Assembly (NCBI GenBank): GCA_023653785.1
Contig: JAMKCH010084877.1
Location: 1 to 64,000, forward strand
Direction of reading: 5' to 3'
Origin: Ophioderma brevispina
Taxonomy: Eukaryota; Echinodermata; Ophiuroidea; Amphilepidida; Ophiodermatidae
Length of the DNA: 64,000 nt
Part shown: in pieces, positions 34,430 to 46,092 of the stretch
Position numbering within the stretch: the stretch's first letter is position 1
Layout of the letters: each line of letters begins with the position of its first letter
Notes under the pieces: model-generated
Database searches by the model: none
Told to the model about the DNA's origin: nothing
Seen by the model: only the letters and a program-made list of their open reading frames with translations
Program-made: the position numbers and the translations under genes

Positions 34430-35039
34430 AGGATCCGGTATGTCGACTTATTGACTTGCTTTTGTGTATCAGTGTAAGAGATTATGTGGTTCGTACATCA
34501 TAGTACGCAGTGTATTCAATCATGTTGTGATTTCATGGATGTGAGACGCGCCTAAGAGTGTATAAGTGTTTGAATAGTAAGAGCGCGCCATAATGCTGTG
34601 CACCCATTGAAGTTATTTACTTTGACATTCTAGGTTTACAGAGTATAGTGCCTTGTGGAAGGGACCCTGTTACCCCCCTGATCCTCCCACTCTTTTGTTT
34701 ATTCTTCATGTAATGATTTCTTTCATTCAACCTTACACCAAGGATAACACCACTCTTTTACAGCGCAGACTAGACAGGAACCAACAGCTCTTAACATCAC
34801 TCTCTGAAAAATGCGACGCCAAGCACCAATTGCTGTCCCTGCTATTCTATGCAATGGGTGGGAATAAGGATAAATTCCACAATCATATACATTTATAATT
34901 CTCAGGTTTTGATTACTTGAATGGACAACGACACTCACTCAGGCGTCCACTCATGTCATTTTGATCATACGACCCTGCCAATGGTCGCAATGCCTTAGAC
35001 CACTATCCTATACTTTGTCTGCCTCTTTTGCATATCATT
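34430..35039. other. No gene recognised
   Basis: Short frames on both strands (34,653-34,938) without domain content. Confidence 0.4.
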
Positions 35040-36035
35040 TATCTGCACAATCAAATTGCTAAATTGCAGTTGTATAAGTCCTATAACAACATACTCATTT
35101 GCCTTATTTTGTTGGCACTCAATTTGTACTCACATTGTTAACTGTCAAAATACATTCAATTTGTACGTGCACTCAATTTCTGCATCACTGGGTAATAAAA
35201 GTCTAGAACTTTCTTGTCGATTACAACACTTTGTGCATCAGTACGGCATTAAATACAAGTCTTCAAACATGTTGTATTGCATAGAAATGACCTCAATTTT
35301 TTTATGGTCCTTTGTGACACACTCTGTATAACATACTCCTTTTTTACTGTATAATGCACTCAATTGTTCATCGCATTGTATATACAAGTCGGTAATAACA
35401 TTACTTACATTGTAACATTTACAACTTACTCAATTTGTGCTCCTATTGTTTCAAGTCTGTAATAATCATACTCACATCCTTTATTATCACAACTGTGACA
35501 ACTTGTGCACCATGTACTGTGTACAAGCCTTAATAACATTACTCATATTGTATTATTTTCCAACGTATATTTGTACATCATGTTTGTATACAAGCCTTAA
35601 TAACATTACTCACTTGCATTATTTACAACTGTACACAATTTTGTACATCATGTATTGTATACAAGCCTTAATAAGCATTACTCCACATTGTATTAGTTAC
35701 AACGTGTCCTCAATTTGTACAGCAGTGTATTGCACTACAAGCCTTAATAACATTACTCACATTGGTATTTTTATTTACAATTGTACTCAATTTTACATCA
35801 TGTATTGTATACAAGTCTGTAACATTAAGCTCACTTGTACTTATTTACAACTGGTATCTCAATTTGTACATCAGTATTGTTACAAGTCCTTAATAACATG
35901 ACTTACTCACATTGCAATTATTTATTACAACTGTACTCAATTTGGTACATCATGTCTTGTATACAAGTCTTAATAACATTACTCACCTTGTATTATTTAC
36001 AACTGTACTCAATTTGTAACATCATGTCAAGTGTC
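35040..36035. repeat. 70-bp minisatellite (TACAAGTCTTAATAACATTACTCA)
   Basis: About ten to twelve units with GTATACAAGCCTTAATAACA, TTACTCACATTGTATTATTT and ACAACTGTACTCAATTTG followed by TACATCATG. Regular from 35,400, decayed before that. The 154-codon frame at 35,437-35,901 is driven by the repeat. Confidence 0.95.
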
Positions 36036-36124
36036 AAGACATTTTTACCAAAATCAGTTTACTGTGTGTGTCATAGTGTGCAATGGTTTGAATATATGCA
36101 TAATGATAACTACAAAGGCCGGTC

Positions 36125-36350
36125 ATTCTTTCCGTGTAATTTGCATGACTCTAGTCTCGAGTGAAGACTTCATTGCGGAATTATAAATGCCTGATGGCAT
36201 AAAGCTCTCGGTAAATCCCTCATTAAAGATTTGACTCTAGACTATTTCCTCCATGTAATATTGCATGAAGCTAGTCTAGAGTGAAGACTTCATTGAGGAA
36301 TTATAAGCCTGATGAGAAATAAGCTCTGTAATCCCCTCACTGAAGTGTGA
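36125..36350. repeat. Two-copy tandem duplication, about 115 bp
   Basis: GAGTGAAGACTTCATTG, GGAATTATAA and GCCTGATG..AAAGCTCT occur twice in the same order. The copies differ by substitutions and small indels. Confidence 0.8.
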
Positions 36351-36549
36351 CAATGGACGAGTTTTGTTAAACTATTACATAAGGAATAACTCAAATTTCC
36401 CTATAATCCATATTACTTTTGCTCCACAAAAAATATATTTATCACTGGGTTGAGTGCCTATACACAAGTCACAAGGAATTACAATACTCCTATCCGGTGG
36501 TCCAAAAAGCATGGACTAACATTTTTCAGTTATTTCCTGTTCCACGATC

Positions 36550-36855
36550 ATTCAGAACCCAAATTTTCCATAAAGTGGTAAAAATTTTGATATCTAGCTA
36601 TTTTTTCCTCAATTATCCTATGCAGTCTTAGGGCTGAAGGATGTTTCATTTGGAAGTTATGAGCGTAAATGTGCCCTATAGTTGGTTGACCATTTTACAA
36701 ACATTACTCTGTGGAGCTTGACAAATCACTTTTTAGCGCTCCACATAAATGGATTGAACTATCACATGAAACCTTACGGATGGGTTTTTTGGGGTAAAAG
36801 GCCATTCTATCAAAGATGAAAATTTTATATACTGAAATCTGGCCATCCCCCTTGT
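36550..36855 (+). mobile_element. MITE (ATGGCCCGAT family), copy 2, 5' end decayed
   Basis: Interior blocks GGAAGTTATGAGCGTAAAT, GTTGGTTGACCATTTTACA, TCTGTGGAGCTTGACAAATC and GATGGGTTTTTTGGGG precede the right end AAATCTGGCCATCCCCC. They align in order with 15,861-16,217. The left end is unclear and may begin near 36,380. Confidence 0.7.
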
Positions 36856-37689
36856 ACAATATTATGAATTATAGATCTTAAAGCTAACTAGCAAACGCCT
36901 GCAGTTGGAAGAAAAAGTTTTTTGTGCTTATAATAGTGCAAAATACACTTTTCCACAAGGTAACCCTATTTAAAATTAAAAAAATGTATCACACCTAAAA
37001 TCGAACAAATATATTAGCACAAGCTTTAAGTTTAAATTCACTGGTGCATAACAAGTATGTAGAGAAGCCACCCGGCATCAACACAGGCAACTGTCCGACA
37101 GTATGTTTGCGCACCAGCAGGGCTTTGTTGGCTTTGGTTATTTGCCCGCACCCTATCAGTATGATGGCTGTTGTGCTGTATGTAATGAATGTAGCGGCCT
37201 TTGTGAATGCAACAATAAAGTGTACTTTGAACACTCAAAAGTTTAATTCTACTAGGTGCCCGAACGGAATAAACTGCAACCCTAAATATGATTAATTTGT
37301 TTTTATCATATCAAAATATATTTTAGATTGGTCCTCTTAAAGACTAGTCCTAATGCTGGTAAGTGCTAGTGATAAATATACAATATTCAACGACATACTC
37401 TAGATTCACACACATGGCAAATTATGGCTAATGAAAGTGTAGCCTATCATGGGGATATTCTTGTGCACTAAAATGTCAGCAGATCAGTGGAACTGTGCTG
37501 TGTAATATTGATGTTACGTCCCCTGTAAGTACCACTGACAAATTTGAATGCTTTACTTTTAGTTCAATATATTATCCCTTGTCGACTTTGCTTACTCAGA
37601 GATAATGTTTAACTAAACAGTTTTTCAACATACGTTGTGCAGGGTAATTACGCCACGTATGATAGCAATGGTCAAAAGAGCTTTAAGGT
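36856..37689. other. No gene proven; hydrophobic frames at 36,995-37,295
   Basis: At 36,995-37,295 both strands carry open frames of about 80 codons with hydrophobic stretches (minus: AATFITYSTTAIILIGC; plus: MMAVVLYVMNVAAFV). One could be a membrane-protein exon, but there is no recognisable family and no clear splice context. Confidence 0.2.
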
Positions 37690-37693
37690 TTAA

Positions 37694-38038
37694 AGGTGCA
37701 ACGAGAGATTTACATATCAGGCTGTCCCAAAAAAAAATCGAAAGTACTGATTTTTTCCCTGATGTAAAGCATTTCCTCCAAAACTATCCCCATCTGAAAT
37801 GATTAAGCCGAGAAATGGTTTTCTTTGGTACACAAATTGTGAAGTTTCAAATTTTATCGGATCATACAAAATTCAGCCTAATGTTTTTATATTGAATATA
37901 AGCAAATCACAATCACTTTTTTCTCTGCTTTTTTGTAGCTCAATACAACGTAAACAAATCTATTGAGTGTCCTAATCTATCTGAAATTACTATTATGACA
38001 CATAATTTGGGTTCCCTCAAAATCTCGTTGTTGCACCT
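37694..38038 (+). mobile_element. TTAA-flanked MITE (AGGTGCAAC family), copy 2
   Basis: The left end AGGTGCAACGAGAGATTT and the right end AAAATCTCGTTGTTGCACCT are inverted repeats with TTAA outside (37,690-37,693 and 38,039-38,042). This is the best-preserved pair of ends in the family. Confidence 0.85.
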
Positions 38039-38042
38039 TTAA

Positions 38043-38749
38043 GTTCATCATTGAACATTAACATATACATATTCACATATGTTACTCTTCAAAAAATCAC
38101 CATCTTTAAGTAGGCATAGTTATTCTATGACAAACTGATATTTTTTTCAATACTCAGTATTCAAAAGTATACTCCATGATTGGTGACTTCCCCTAGATTT
38201 TTTGCCTTATTATGGCCAGGTCTATATTTTTTAATAATACTTAAGTTTGGGTGTAATTTTGCAACTAGGTAAACAAGTGTTCCGACCCTAGTGTCGCCAG
38301 CGTTTCCAATCTACCTTCACTCTGTACAAGTTAACCTCTAATGATCTTTGACCTTGGATATGACTTTTGACCCTACTAATGGACATTCAAGTGTCTATGG
38401 TTGACCTAGTTACCTTAGTTTGTGGCAAGTGGATTAAGGTGTTCGTGCATAAGAAGAGGTTGACCAAAACTTTTCACACACACACGGTATATACATACAG
38501 AGGACACCACCCAAAAAATTTGTTATATTAGTACTTTCCTCCTACCAATCCTGCAGGAGATACAAAATTGCTGTCAAATGTGATGTGTCTATTTTTTTAA
38601 TCGACCCTGTACTCATTCAATCTCCACTCTCAAACAGTATTAGGCCCAAGTGAGCTGCATTTCGCAATGAAAACATGTAAATGTAAAAATCTCACCTTGC
38701 TGTACAAATGTAGTGCCCTTTCTACCTTTCTCTAACCACCCCATCCCAT
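38043..38749. other. No gene; fragment with GACCTTTGACC-type motifs
   Basis: TGATCTTTGACCTTGG and TGACTTTTGACCC near 38,350 with a CA microsatellite near 38,480 resemble a decayed GTGGGCCGCC-family copy. Nothing else is recognised. Confidence 0.4.
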
Positions 38750-38753
38750 TTAA

Positions 38754-39134
38754 AGAAGACACATAGGACATTTCCAGAATGCGAAGTGGGCCAAAATTTT
38801 TGTTAGAAACCCCCCATTTTTATTTCATATGTTGAATGCTTACCAATGTTTTAGATCACAAAATAAGCAAAATAGTCATGTTTTGTATACGAACAATATT
38901 TGAATTTTCTGTCATTCATGGACAACAAATCAAAGCATGCTTTTCTATTGGGACAATTACGATACTACGATACCAGGCAAGTGCAAGTTAAACAATTTTT
39001 GGTTTTCTTTGTTAATTTGTCCAAGAAAACCTTTGAAAAGTTCTTGGGTAATGTTCTACAATCTATTCTTAACTACAACCGATCAATTGCAATTTTTGAG
39101 ATAAAAATTTGTATCATAAAATATTCTTGTCTCT
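38754..39134 (-). mobile_element. TTAA-flanked MITE (GACAGGAGGAG family), diverged copy
   Basis: GAAGACACATAGGACATTTCC at the left, TTGAATGCTTACCAATGTTT, TACGATACCAGGCAAGTGCA, and TGTTCTACAATCTATTC.. ACCGATC align with the reverse complement of 5,483-5,841. TTAA lies at 38,750-38,753 and 39,135-39,138. The central palindrome has decayed. Confidence 0.75.
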
Positions 39135-39138
39135 TTAA

Positions 39139-39638
39139 GATCACTGACCTGATGTGAATATTAATTCAAGTTGTTGACATGTTGGCAAAACAACAATTTT
39201 TAAATTGGTCTCACGGACATGGCCAGAAACCCTCCAACTCTGAGCATAACCCGGGGATCATTGCTAATTCAGGCTAAAAACAGGGTGATTTGTTTACAAT
39301 TATTTTTTTTGGCAAAACCCCTAACATGACTATAGCATCCGAAGCCCCCTGGCAGAGCATGCAATAGCATTTTGTTGTCAACCAAATTTTCTTAGTCAAA
39401 AAATAAGGTGGCCGCATACACTATGCGTCGCAAGAAAAACTAATTAAAGACAAACAGTTTTGTCTCAAATAGGTCATCTGATATGTGGTTATTTTGAGGC
39501 CTGAATTCTGTCACGTACCAAAGCTATAGCTAATTTGTTTTGCTAATGACGGCCCTAAGCCTCTTTGACCTCATCTGACCCTGTGTCCTTGATAATAACC
39601 CACATATGAACCTATCTGTCATTGCACTAAATTTCAAA
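39139..39638. other. No gene recognised
   Basis: AT-rich spacer. A GACCTCATCTGACCC segment near 39,570 is the only motif of note. Confidence 0.4.
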
Positions 39639-39640
39639 TA

Positions 39641-41143
39641 CAGGTGTCCCAAAAAAATGCACTCCTCGCATCAGTGCTATAACTTTCACAAATTACTGAG
39701 AATTATTCCAATTTTATAACAGAATTCTGAATGACGAACGTGTTTCGTACATCCTAGTTTCACTTTTTGTCAGATACGGTTACTAGTTTGAAAACAAAGG
39801 CTATTTGTAACCCGCTTCAAATTACCCGTCGCCATTCCAAGTTGCCTTAGATCGTTGAAACAAGGTTTCACCTTGAAAAATTGTTTAAAATGGGTCCTTC
39901 ACTCCAAAAATCTCCTGGTTACTAATCCTGTCTGTTTTATAAAAAAAAAAAATAATTACTAAATATTTGTCGTCATTGTTTTATTATATCCACTGTCTTT
40001 TATTGTCTGTACAGTATTTTGCTCTACTCATCTTTTAGAATAGTAACTTACCGACTTGGCCAATTTTATCTCGCAGTGGGTCTAACAAATTTGCGGAATA
40101 ATGTAACTGCAGCGGAGGGATTAACACCAAATGAATTGAAATGGTTGGGGCTATAATTTCAAAATGATTTTAATACTAAAATATTTGGTACTTATTATTG
40201 TTTTATAATCCATGGTATTTATCGTCTGTGCGGTATTTAATTTTTCCTCTCCTCATAATTTTTTGAGAAATAGTAACTCATGCCGACTTGGCCACTTAAA
40301 TGATTTATCTTCATTGGGTCTGACAAATCCATGTGAATATTGGCAAAATGCAGTGGAGGGATTTATACCAAATGAATGGAAATGGTATTAATGGAGGTGA
40401 CGACCATTATGATAGAAATGGTATAATATTTACCATTTGATAGACACAACAAACAACACAAAATAAACCACTGAAAACCAAATTGCGTTACATCAAACAC
40501 AAGGTAGAACTTTGTCATTGTGAACAGAGACCATTCCTTAGTTGGCAAAGAAATTGTTTGTATTTAAATGTTTTTAATATTAAATATTGTTATTTTTTTT
40601 TTTTTTTTTAATTGAACCAAACTGTAAGCTAGTAAGGATAGAGAAGAGACAAGAGAGGAAAAAAAAACAGGCACCGGCACTACTTAAGCATGCTTGATTG
40701 TGTATCATCAGTCAAACTTGGAAGGCTTAAATTGTGGCTTACTTACTAATAGCCTTGGTTCTAAAAAACAGTGAAGCAAATCGAACGCAATTTGAACAGT
40801 ATGTGGAAAAGGATAGGGCCGCGCGTACAGATATCTCGCAAAAACATTTCAACATTAAAAAAGCAAGGATAGTACTGGGAGATTTTTGTAGTTAGACATT
40901 TTATTCAACTTTTCAGGTTGAACTATTCAACCCAGATCTAACGCAAACTTGGAATGGGGTAATTTGACAGCGGGGAATAAATAAGCCTTTTTAAAAACAA
41001 TTGAACCGTATCAGACAAAAAAATTGGACAGGATGTACGAAAACAGTTCGTCATTCACAATATGTTATAAAATTTGAATAATCTACAGTAATTTAAAATT
41101 ATAGCACCAACTGCGAGGATTGCATTTATTTTGGGACACTCTG
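39641..41143. mobile_element. 1.5-kb fold-back mariner-like element with ~280-bp arms
   Basis: The left end CAGGTGTCCCAAAAAAATGC and the right end GCATTTATTTTGGGACACT plus CTG are inverted and flanked by TA (39,639-39,640 and 41,144-41,145). Similarity between arms continues inward for about 280 bp (AATGACGAACGTGTTTCG against CGAAAACAGTTCGTCATTC; AATTACCCGTCGCCATTCC against GGAATGGGGTAATTTGACA). The centre carries a two-copy tandem duplication. No transposase is encoded. Confidence 0.85.
39945..40390. repeat. Two-copy tandem duplication inside the fold-back element
   Basis: CTAAATATTTG..TGTTTTAT, GTACAGTATTT, GACTTGGCCA, AGTGGGTCTAACAAAT and GAGGGATTAACACCAAATG occur once from 39,950 and again, diverged, from 40,175. 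Unit about 225 bp. Confidence 0.7.
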
Positions 41144-41145
41144 TA

Positions 41146-41665
41146 CAAGGTATTCATATTACTTCATTTCTTTTTAAGTATTTGGTTATTTCCAAATACA
41201 CTGGTTTGAATGGAAATTGTCAATACAAACTCTGGTATACTTTCGTCATTCCATGTAGATCAACAGGTACTGACCCCAAACGTTTAATTAACCAATACAT
41301 AAGACATAGGATGCATCAGTATGGACGCTGTCATATCTACAAAACCAAAAGTGCTAGAATTGTCGCAAGTCCTACGTTCTTCTAGCAGATTACAATAAAT
41401 ATATATTTTTTTCGATATGTGCGGGGAAAATAACACCCGCAAGCCTCCATTTACACTTAAAAGTAACAAAAACATCAGTCGGAAAAAAGCGTTGCAATTT
41501 AACATGATTTCAATTCATACAAGACTTGATTTTGACTCCAACAGAAAACCGGTTATTCGCTAAGGATTCGCAGATTTTTTGTCGAGTCCTAATCCAGTTA
41601 AAAGTGCTCATTACTGGGAACCTTTAATTATTCATTAATAATAAGATAAAGCCCACAAGGCATAT
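41146..41665. other. No gene recognised
   Basis: Short overlapping frames on both strands without domain content. Confidence 0.4.
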
Positions 41666-41669
41666 TTAA

Positions 41670-42037
41670 ATAGGACATGTGGAGATTTCCGAAGAGGAAA
41701 CAAGCGCCCCCAATTTTTTGCGAACCCGTTTTTTTTGCATGTTTGGAATGCGTTCCAATGTATTAGATCACACCTGAAGTGAATAGCCGAATACACCGTC
41801 TTTATGTATAATATGACGATTTTAGCTTTCTGTCGGTGCACGACAGAAAGTCAACGCACGGTGTTCTATGGGGGAACAAATTCGATAGCAGGCCCAAGTG
41901 CAAAACAAGGTTTGCGTTTTCTTTTGTAATGGTTTTGTCCATAAAACCTTCGGAACGTTCTTGGTAGGTGGTCTACAATTGATACTGTGCAATTTGAGAG
42001 AATTTGATCCTAAAAAAATCTACTCAGTCCTGTAAAA
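41670..42037 (-). mobile_element. TTAA-flanked MITE (GACAGGAGGAG family), minus-strand copy
   Basis: The left end TAGGACATGTGGAGATTTCC follows TTAA at 41,666-41,669. The body includes the central palindrome with one extra G (41,827-41,851) and AAACAAGGTTTGCGTTTTC. The right end has AAAAAAATCTACTCAG and a degraded terminus. Apart from these changes it aligns throughout with 5,483-5,841 in reverse. Confidence 0.8.
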
Positions 42038-42644
42038 GCTGAAATTTAACATGTTTTGTCAGTTTTGAAGGGAACTTCTGTGTAGACACAGCGGTCACTC
42101 CAGGGTAACCAAAAGTCCAACGAGTGAACGACCCACACCGAGCTACAGCAAAAAATTTGTTTCGGGAATTAACCCTAATTTCGTTGTGGTGTAACGTCTC
42201 ATAGTTTGTCATTTTAACGTTAAATGACTTTTGAGGATATTTTGGGGATCATGTATTATATTGCACTAGTTGTAGACTAATCTTTATATTTTGGACACTC
42301 TAAATTGATATAAATGATGATTGTAGATAAAATCATAGTAGACAACACTTTCAACCCAAACTGAGACGGTTTTCACTTTGGGGCACGATGTCCGTGGTAG
42401 AAATATGAGGTAGGCCTACTGCCAAAAAATTATATATTTCACAATCTCTGAATCAGCCTTTAATTATTACCAAATTTCAAAGCATTAATCGGTATAACAG
42501 AATAATGTATCTACTTCCACTCTCTCTTTGGCTTTTTAAATTTCGGTATCAACACAAATTAAACCATACCCCAACAATATGCAAGAAGTGACACAAATAA
42601 AAAAATCAGACCTATAGACTTTTAACCATCACCACATAACTTTC
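42038..42644. other. No gene; lone MITE end
   Basis: CACAATCTCTGAATCAGCC followed by TTTAA near 42,430 is a right end of the GCTGACTC family. Nothing else is recognised. Confidence 0.4.
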
Positions 42645-43346
42645 CATCTCACTAATTAGCTCATTATTAGAGCATCATACTAGTAAACCAAAGGTCCCAG
42701 GTTAACAACATTGTCAATTGGTACCTTTATAGATGGAAGATTACTACTCCTCCCCCTCATGACCCATTAGCTCAGTTGATAGAGCATCAGACTAGTACAC
42801 CATAGGTCTCAGGGTTAAACAACACTGGTTCAAAATTGGTACCTTTATAGTTGGAATATTATAATCCTCCTCCCATTCTGACCATTAGCCTCAGTTGTAG
42901 AGGCATAGACAAAGGAAACCAAAGGCCCAGGGTTAACAACATTGTCAAGTGGTACCTTTATTATGGAATATTGACTACTCTACCCCATCGGGACCCATTA
43001 GCTCAGTTGGTTAGCGCATCAGACTAGTAAACCAAGGTCCTGGGTAAACCATTGTCAAATTGGTACTTTCTAGATGGAATATTAATACTCCCTCCCATTT
43101 GACCCATTAGCTCAGTTGGTAGTAGAGCATCAGACTAGTAAACCAAAGGTCACATGGGTTAAAAACATTGTCAAATGGTACCTGTATAGATGGAAGAGTA
43201 CTTTAATCCTCCCCATCTGAACCATTAGCTCAGTTGGCATGTTTGGTAGGCATCGGCATAGTAACCAAAGGTCCAGTGTTAACAACCTTGTCAAATTGGT
43301 ACTTTATAGAGGAATATTACTACTCCCTCCCATTGGACCCATTAGG
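42645..43346 (+). repeat. Tandem array of degenerate tRNA-Lys-like units, first block
   Basis: Six units of about 113 bp. Each starts GACCCATTAGCTCAGTTGGT, then AGAGCATCAGACTAGTAAAC, CAAAGGTCCCAGGGTTAACA, ACATTGTCAAATTGGTACC and TTTATAGATGGAATATTACT. The first ~60 bp align with a tRNA-Lys: TAGCTCAGTTGG is a perfect box A, AGAGCATCAGACT matches the D-stem/anticodon region, and GGTCCCAGGGTTCAA resembles the variable loop and box B. The 3' T-stem and acceptor strand are missing, so it is not a working tRNA. The array continues at 45,493 after an insertion. Confidence 0.9.
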
Positions 43347-45492
43347 ATTGTACCCCAGTCTCGGCTTGTCTCGGGGTTGAGAGCGCACTGGTTTGTTAAA
43401 AGATAATGACAACTAAAAACTTGAGGACTTTACAGCTTACCATCCCCGCCAACCAACTTGTCCACAGAGCGTGAATTGCACAGGGCTCCTGGAATTAACA
43501 CTAGCCTAGGGAGTAGCCCGCCTCGATCTGTACGAATCTGTAGGAAACTGTCTCCAGCATTATCGATTCACAAGTAACGTGACCGCATTAACTTGCGCAC
43601 ATCCCTGGTTTTTAATTTTGAATGCTAATCCAGGGACCATGGATAACCACAACAGCGTGTAATGCAATGGCACTCGACTTATCGGTCTCATTTATCGATT
43701 ACGCGCCGCCGCTAATTGAATAGCTCCTTAATAAGTTTTGACAGTACATGAATTATGCAGAATACAGTTTTCACTTTCGTGCTTTTGATCTCATTTGATT
43801 GTGTACATATATTGTTTCAGAGTACCTATCAGAGTGCCCAAGATGGAAAAAAACGATAACAATAAAATAAAAAAGACGGGGAAGGATAAGCTGAGAAATC
43901 AGAAATTGGACTGTGATTTCTTCCTCGTTTTATTTTTGTTTGTTTTGTTTGTGTGTGTTGGTTTGTAGTATTTTCCCTATTGAGGCTGGGCTGATCATTC
44001 TAAAATAAATATATAGCCTATAGCCCCTGCGCCCTTTAAAAGCCCCTCAGGGGAATTTCCCCCTCCCATGTGTCAGACCACTGCCGAGCTGAAAACGTAA
44101 CCCCTTTCTAAGGAATTTTGCCTAAAATAGGTATCCAACTAGTGCATCTCCACCATTGTGACCTTCGACCTATGTGTGTGACCTTTGACCACAGACTTGT
44201 TCTTGCCCAGGGCAGTAGTTCTATGCAAATTGCCCTCTAGATGATATTTGACTTTGGGTCCCACCTCTAAAACCCTGATAACAAACGCCAGACTGTCCTC
44301 CCCCTCTTCATGCAAATTTCGACCGCCATTATTCCAATTATTCTTCGTCCCCCCCCTACCCCACACCCCACCTTGGAAAGCGACGCGTGTGTAAGGCTCG
44401 GCTGTTTATACCCCCTTTCCTTGGACACCCAAACACCCCATATTTTAATTAATTTCATCCCAATGACCCCATATTTTGTGAAAATTTTTACCACTGTCAC
44501 CCAAAGACCCTCCTTTTTTGGAGACAATAAAATCTCACCAAGACCCAATTTCGGGAAATTTTGCATATTGTGTCCACTCGACAACCCCTATTTTGGGGTA
44601 ATTTGGCTATCTCTCATCCAAAGGGTGGGGCCCCTATTTTTTCCAGTCCTCGTCACCAAATGCCCTTGGGTTTGGAACACGAGCCTAACACCCATATCCA
44701 TTTCATATGTGAGTGCCCCCCTCCACCCGGTATCAGCCCAGATGTCAAAGTATAACGAACTGCCATAGCCGGACAGACATGCAGATCTGTTTTTAGTAAT
44801 ATAGATTCTGAGTATTTTGATACGAGCATGATAAAAATTGTCTTCATCAAGCTTCATTTAAGATGCATGAAGCGCAGTTATTGAAATGGCAAATAAAATT
44901 CGAATGGAGATCGTTATTCAATTAGTGACAACTATCAAATAAAAATGACTTTATACCGTATAGTAATAGGAGCAATACCTTACACGACAAGGTTTTCCGG
45001 ATATTTGATTGAATAATCATAATCATACATAACACTACGATACTCTTATATTTGAATTAGATTTTCAATAAAATGCATCATCATAAGTCAAATAAAACAT
45101 TAAACCGAGAAATCGTGATTTGGGAGGCCAAACACCTGCCTAACCAAACCACAATGGGCGCGTGGTGACAACCCCCATGGCCCATGTGTCTGTCAACAGC
45201 CGCTCAGTCAGTTTCCCGTTGCCAGTTTTAAATCCTGCGCAAAAATAAGCCGTCACACTGATTGGTCTGTCTAAGTGTCGCTTACGCACATACAGCACGT
45301 CGAGAGTCAGTGCGAGTATACCAGAACCATGTTGTTTTTGACTAATGTTTGTGGCGGAGTACTTCCCCCGTACCTCGGGGTAGATTGGAGCGTTTTCCCT
45401 ACAGATCGGAGGGTCACGGATATGGGTTGAAGAGTCAGTGGTAATTCAGTCGCTTAGCGTTTTCATCACCGTGGACCCGAGGGAGGGTCTAC
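43347..45492. other. 2.1-kb insertion splitting the tRNA-like array, content unknown
   Basis: The array stops after ACCCATTAG and resumes with GACCCCTTAGCTCGTTGG, so this block was inserted into, or duplicated with, a unit boundary. It carries the degenerate CCCCATATTTT tandem region (44,110-44,770). A less AT-rich segment at 45,140-45,480 could be a gene 5' region or a retroelement piece. I find no inverted ends and no convincing coding frame. Confidence 0.5.
44110..44770. repeat. Degenerate C-rich repeat with GACCCC..ATTTT units
   Basis: Loose units such as CACCCCATATTTTAATT, GACCCCATATTTTGTG, GACCCTCCTTTTTTGG and CAACCCCTATTTTGGGG recur every 60-80 bp. On the minus strand the edge reads GGGGGGCACTCACATATG. 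The 152-codon plus frame and its minus-strand partners result from this composition. Confidence 0.5.
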
Positions 45493-46092
45493 TGACCCCT
45501 TAGCTCGTTGGTAGATAGAGCATTAGACTAGTAACCCAAAGGTCCCAGGTTCAACAACATTGTCAAATTGGTACTTTTATAGATGCAATATTACTACTCC
45601 CCCCATCGGACCCATTAGCTCAGTTGGTACAGCATCAGACTAGTAAACCAAAGGTCCCAGGGTTCACACAACATTGTCAATTGGTACCTTTTATTATGGA
45701 ATATTACTACTACTCCCGCCATCAGACCCATTATCTCAGTTTGATACAGCACTCAGACTAGTAAACTCAAAGGTCCCAGGGTTAAAACAAACATCGTCAA
45801 ATTGTTACCTTTATAGATGGAAATATTCCTAACGTCCCCATCTGACCCATTAGCTCAGTAAGTAGAGCATAATACTAGTACCAAGGTCCCAGGGTTACCA
45901 CATTGTCAAATTGGTACCTTTATAGATGGAATATACTACTTCCTCCCCATCTGACCCATTAGCTCATTTTAAAGCATCAGACAGTAAACCCAAGTCTCAG
46001 GTTAACAACATTGTCAATTTGGTTACCTTTATAATGGAATAATTACTACTCCTACCCATCTTACCCATTAGCTCAGTTGATAGAGCATAAAA
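45493..46092 (+). repeat. tRNA-Lys-like tandem array, second block
   Basis: Five full units and the start of a sixth, with the same order as the first block. The first copy here keeps AGGTTCAACAAC, closest to a canonical box B. The sixth unit is interrupted after TAGAGCAT by a SINE and resumes at about 46,405 (AGACTATAAACTAAAAGTC .. TTGGTACCTTTGT). It is then interrupted again, and the last remnant CTACTCCTCCCCATCTG, ACCATTAGCTCAGTGG lies at 47,026-47,060. Confidence 0.9.

Noticed and set aside
35437..35901. 154-codon plus-strand frame as a gene
   Set aside because: It is read-through of the 70-bp minisatellite; its Tyr/Cys/Thr-rich peptide repeats with the unit.
42645..43346. Cluster of functional tRNA-Lys genes
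   Set aside because: The T-stem 3' strand and acceptor 3' strand are missing and the anticodon arm does not pair, so no unit can fold as a tRNA.
44310..44857. 152-codon plus frame and 65-105 codon minus frames as a gene
   Set aside because: All arise in a degenerate C-rich tandem region, overlap on both strands and show no domain.
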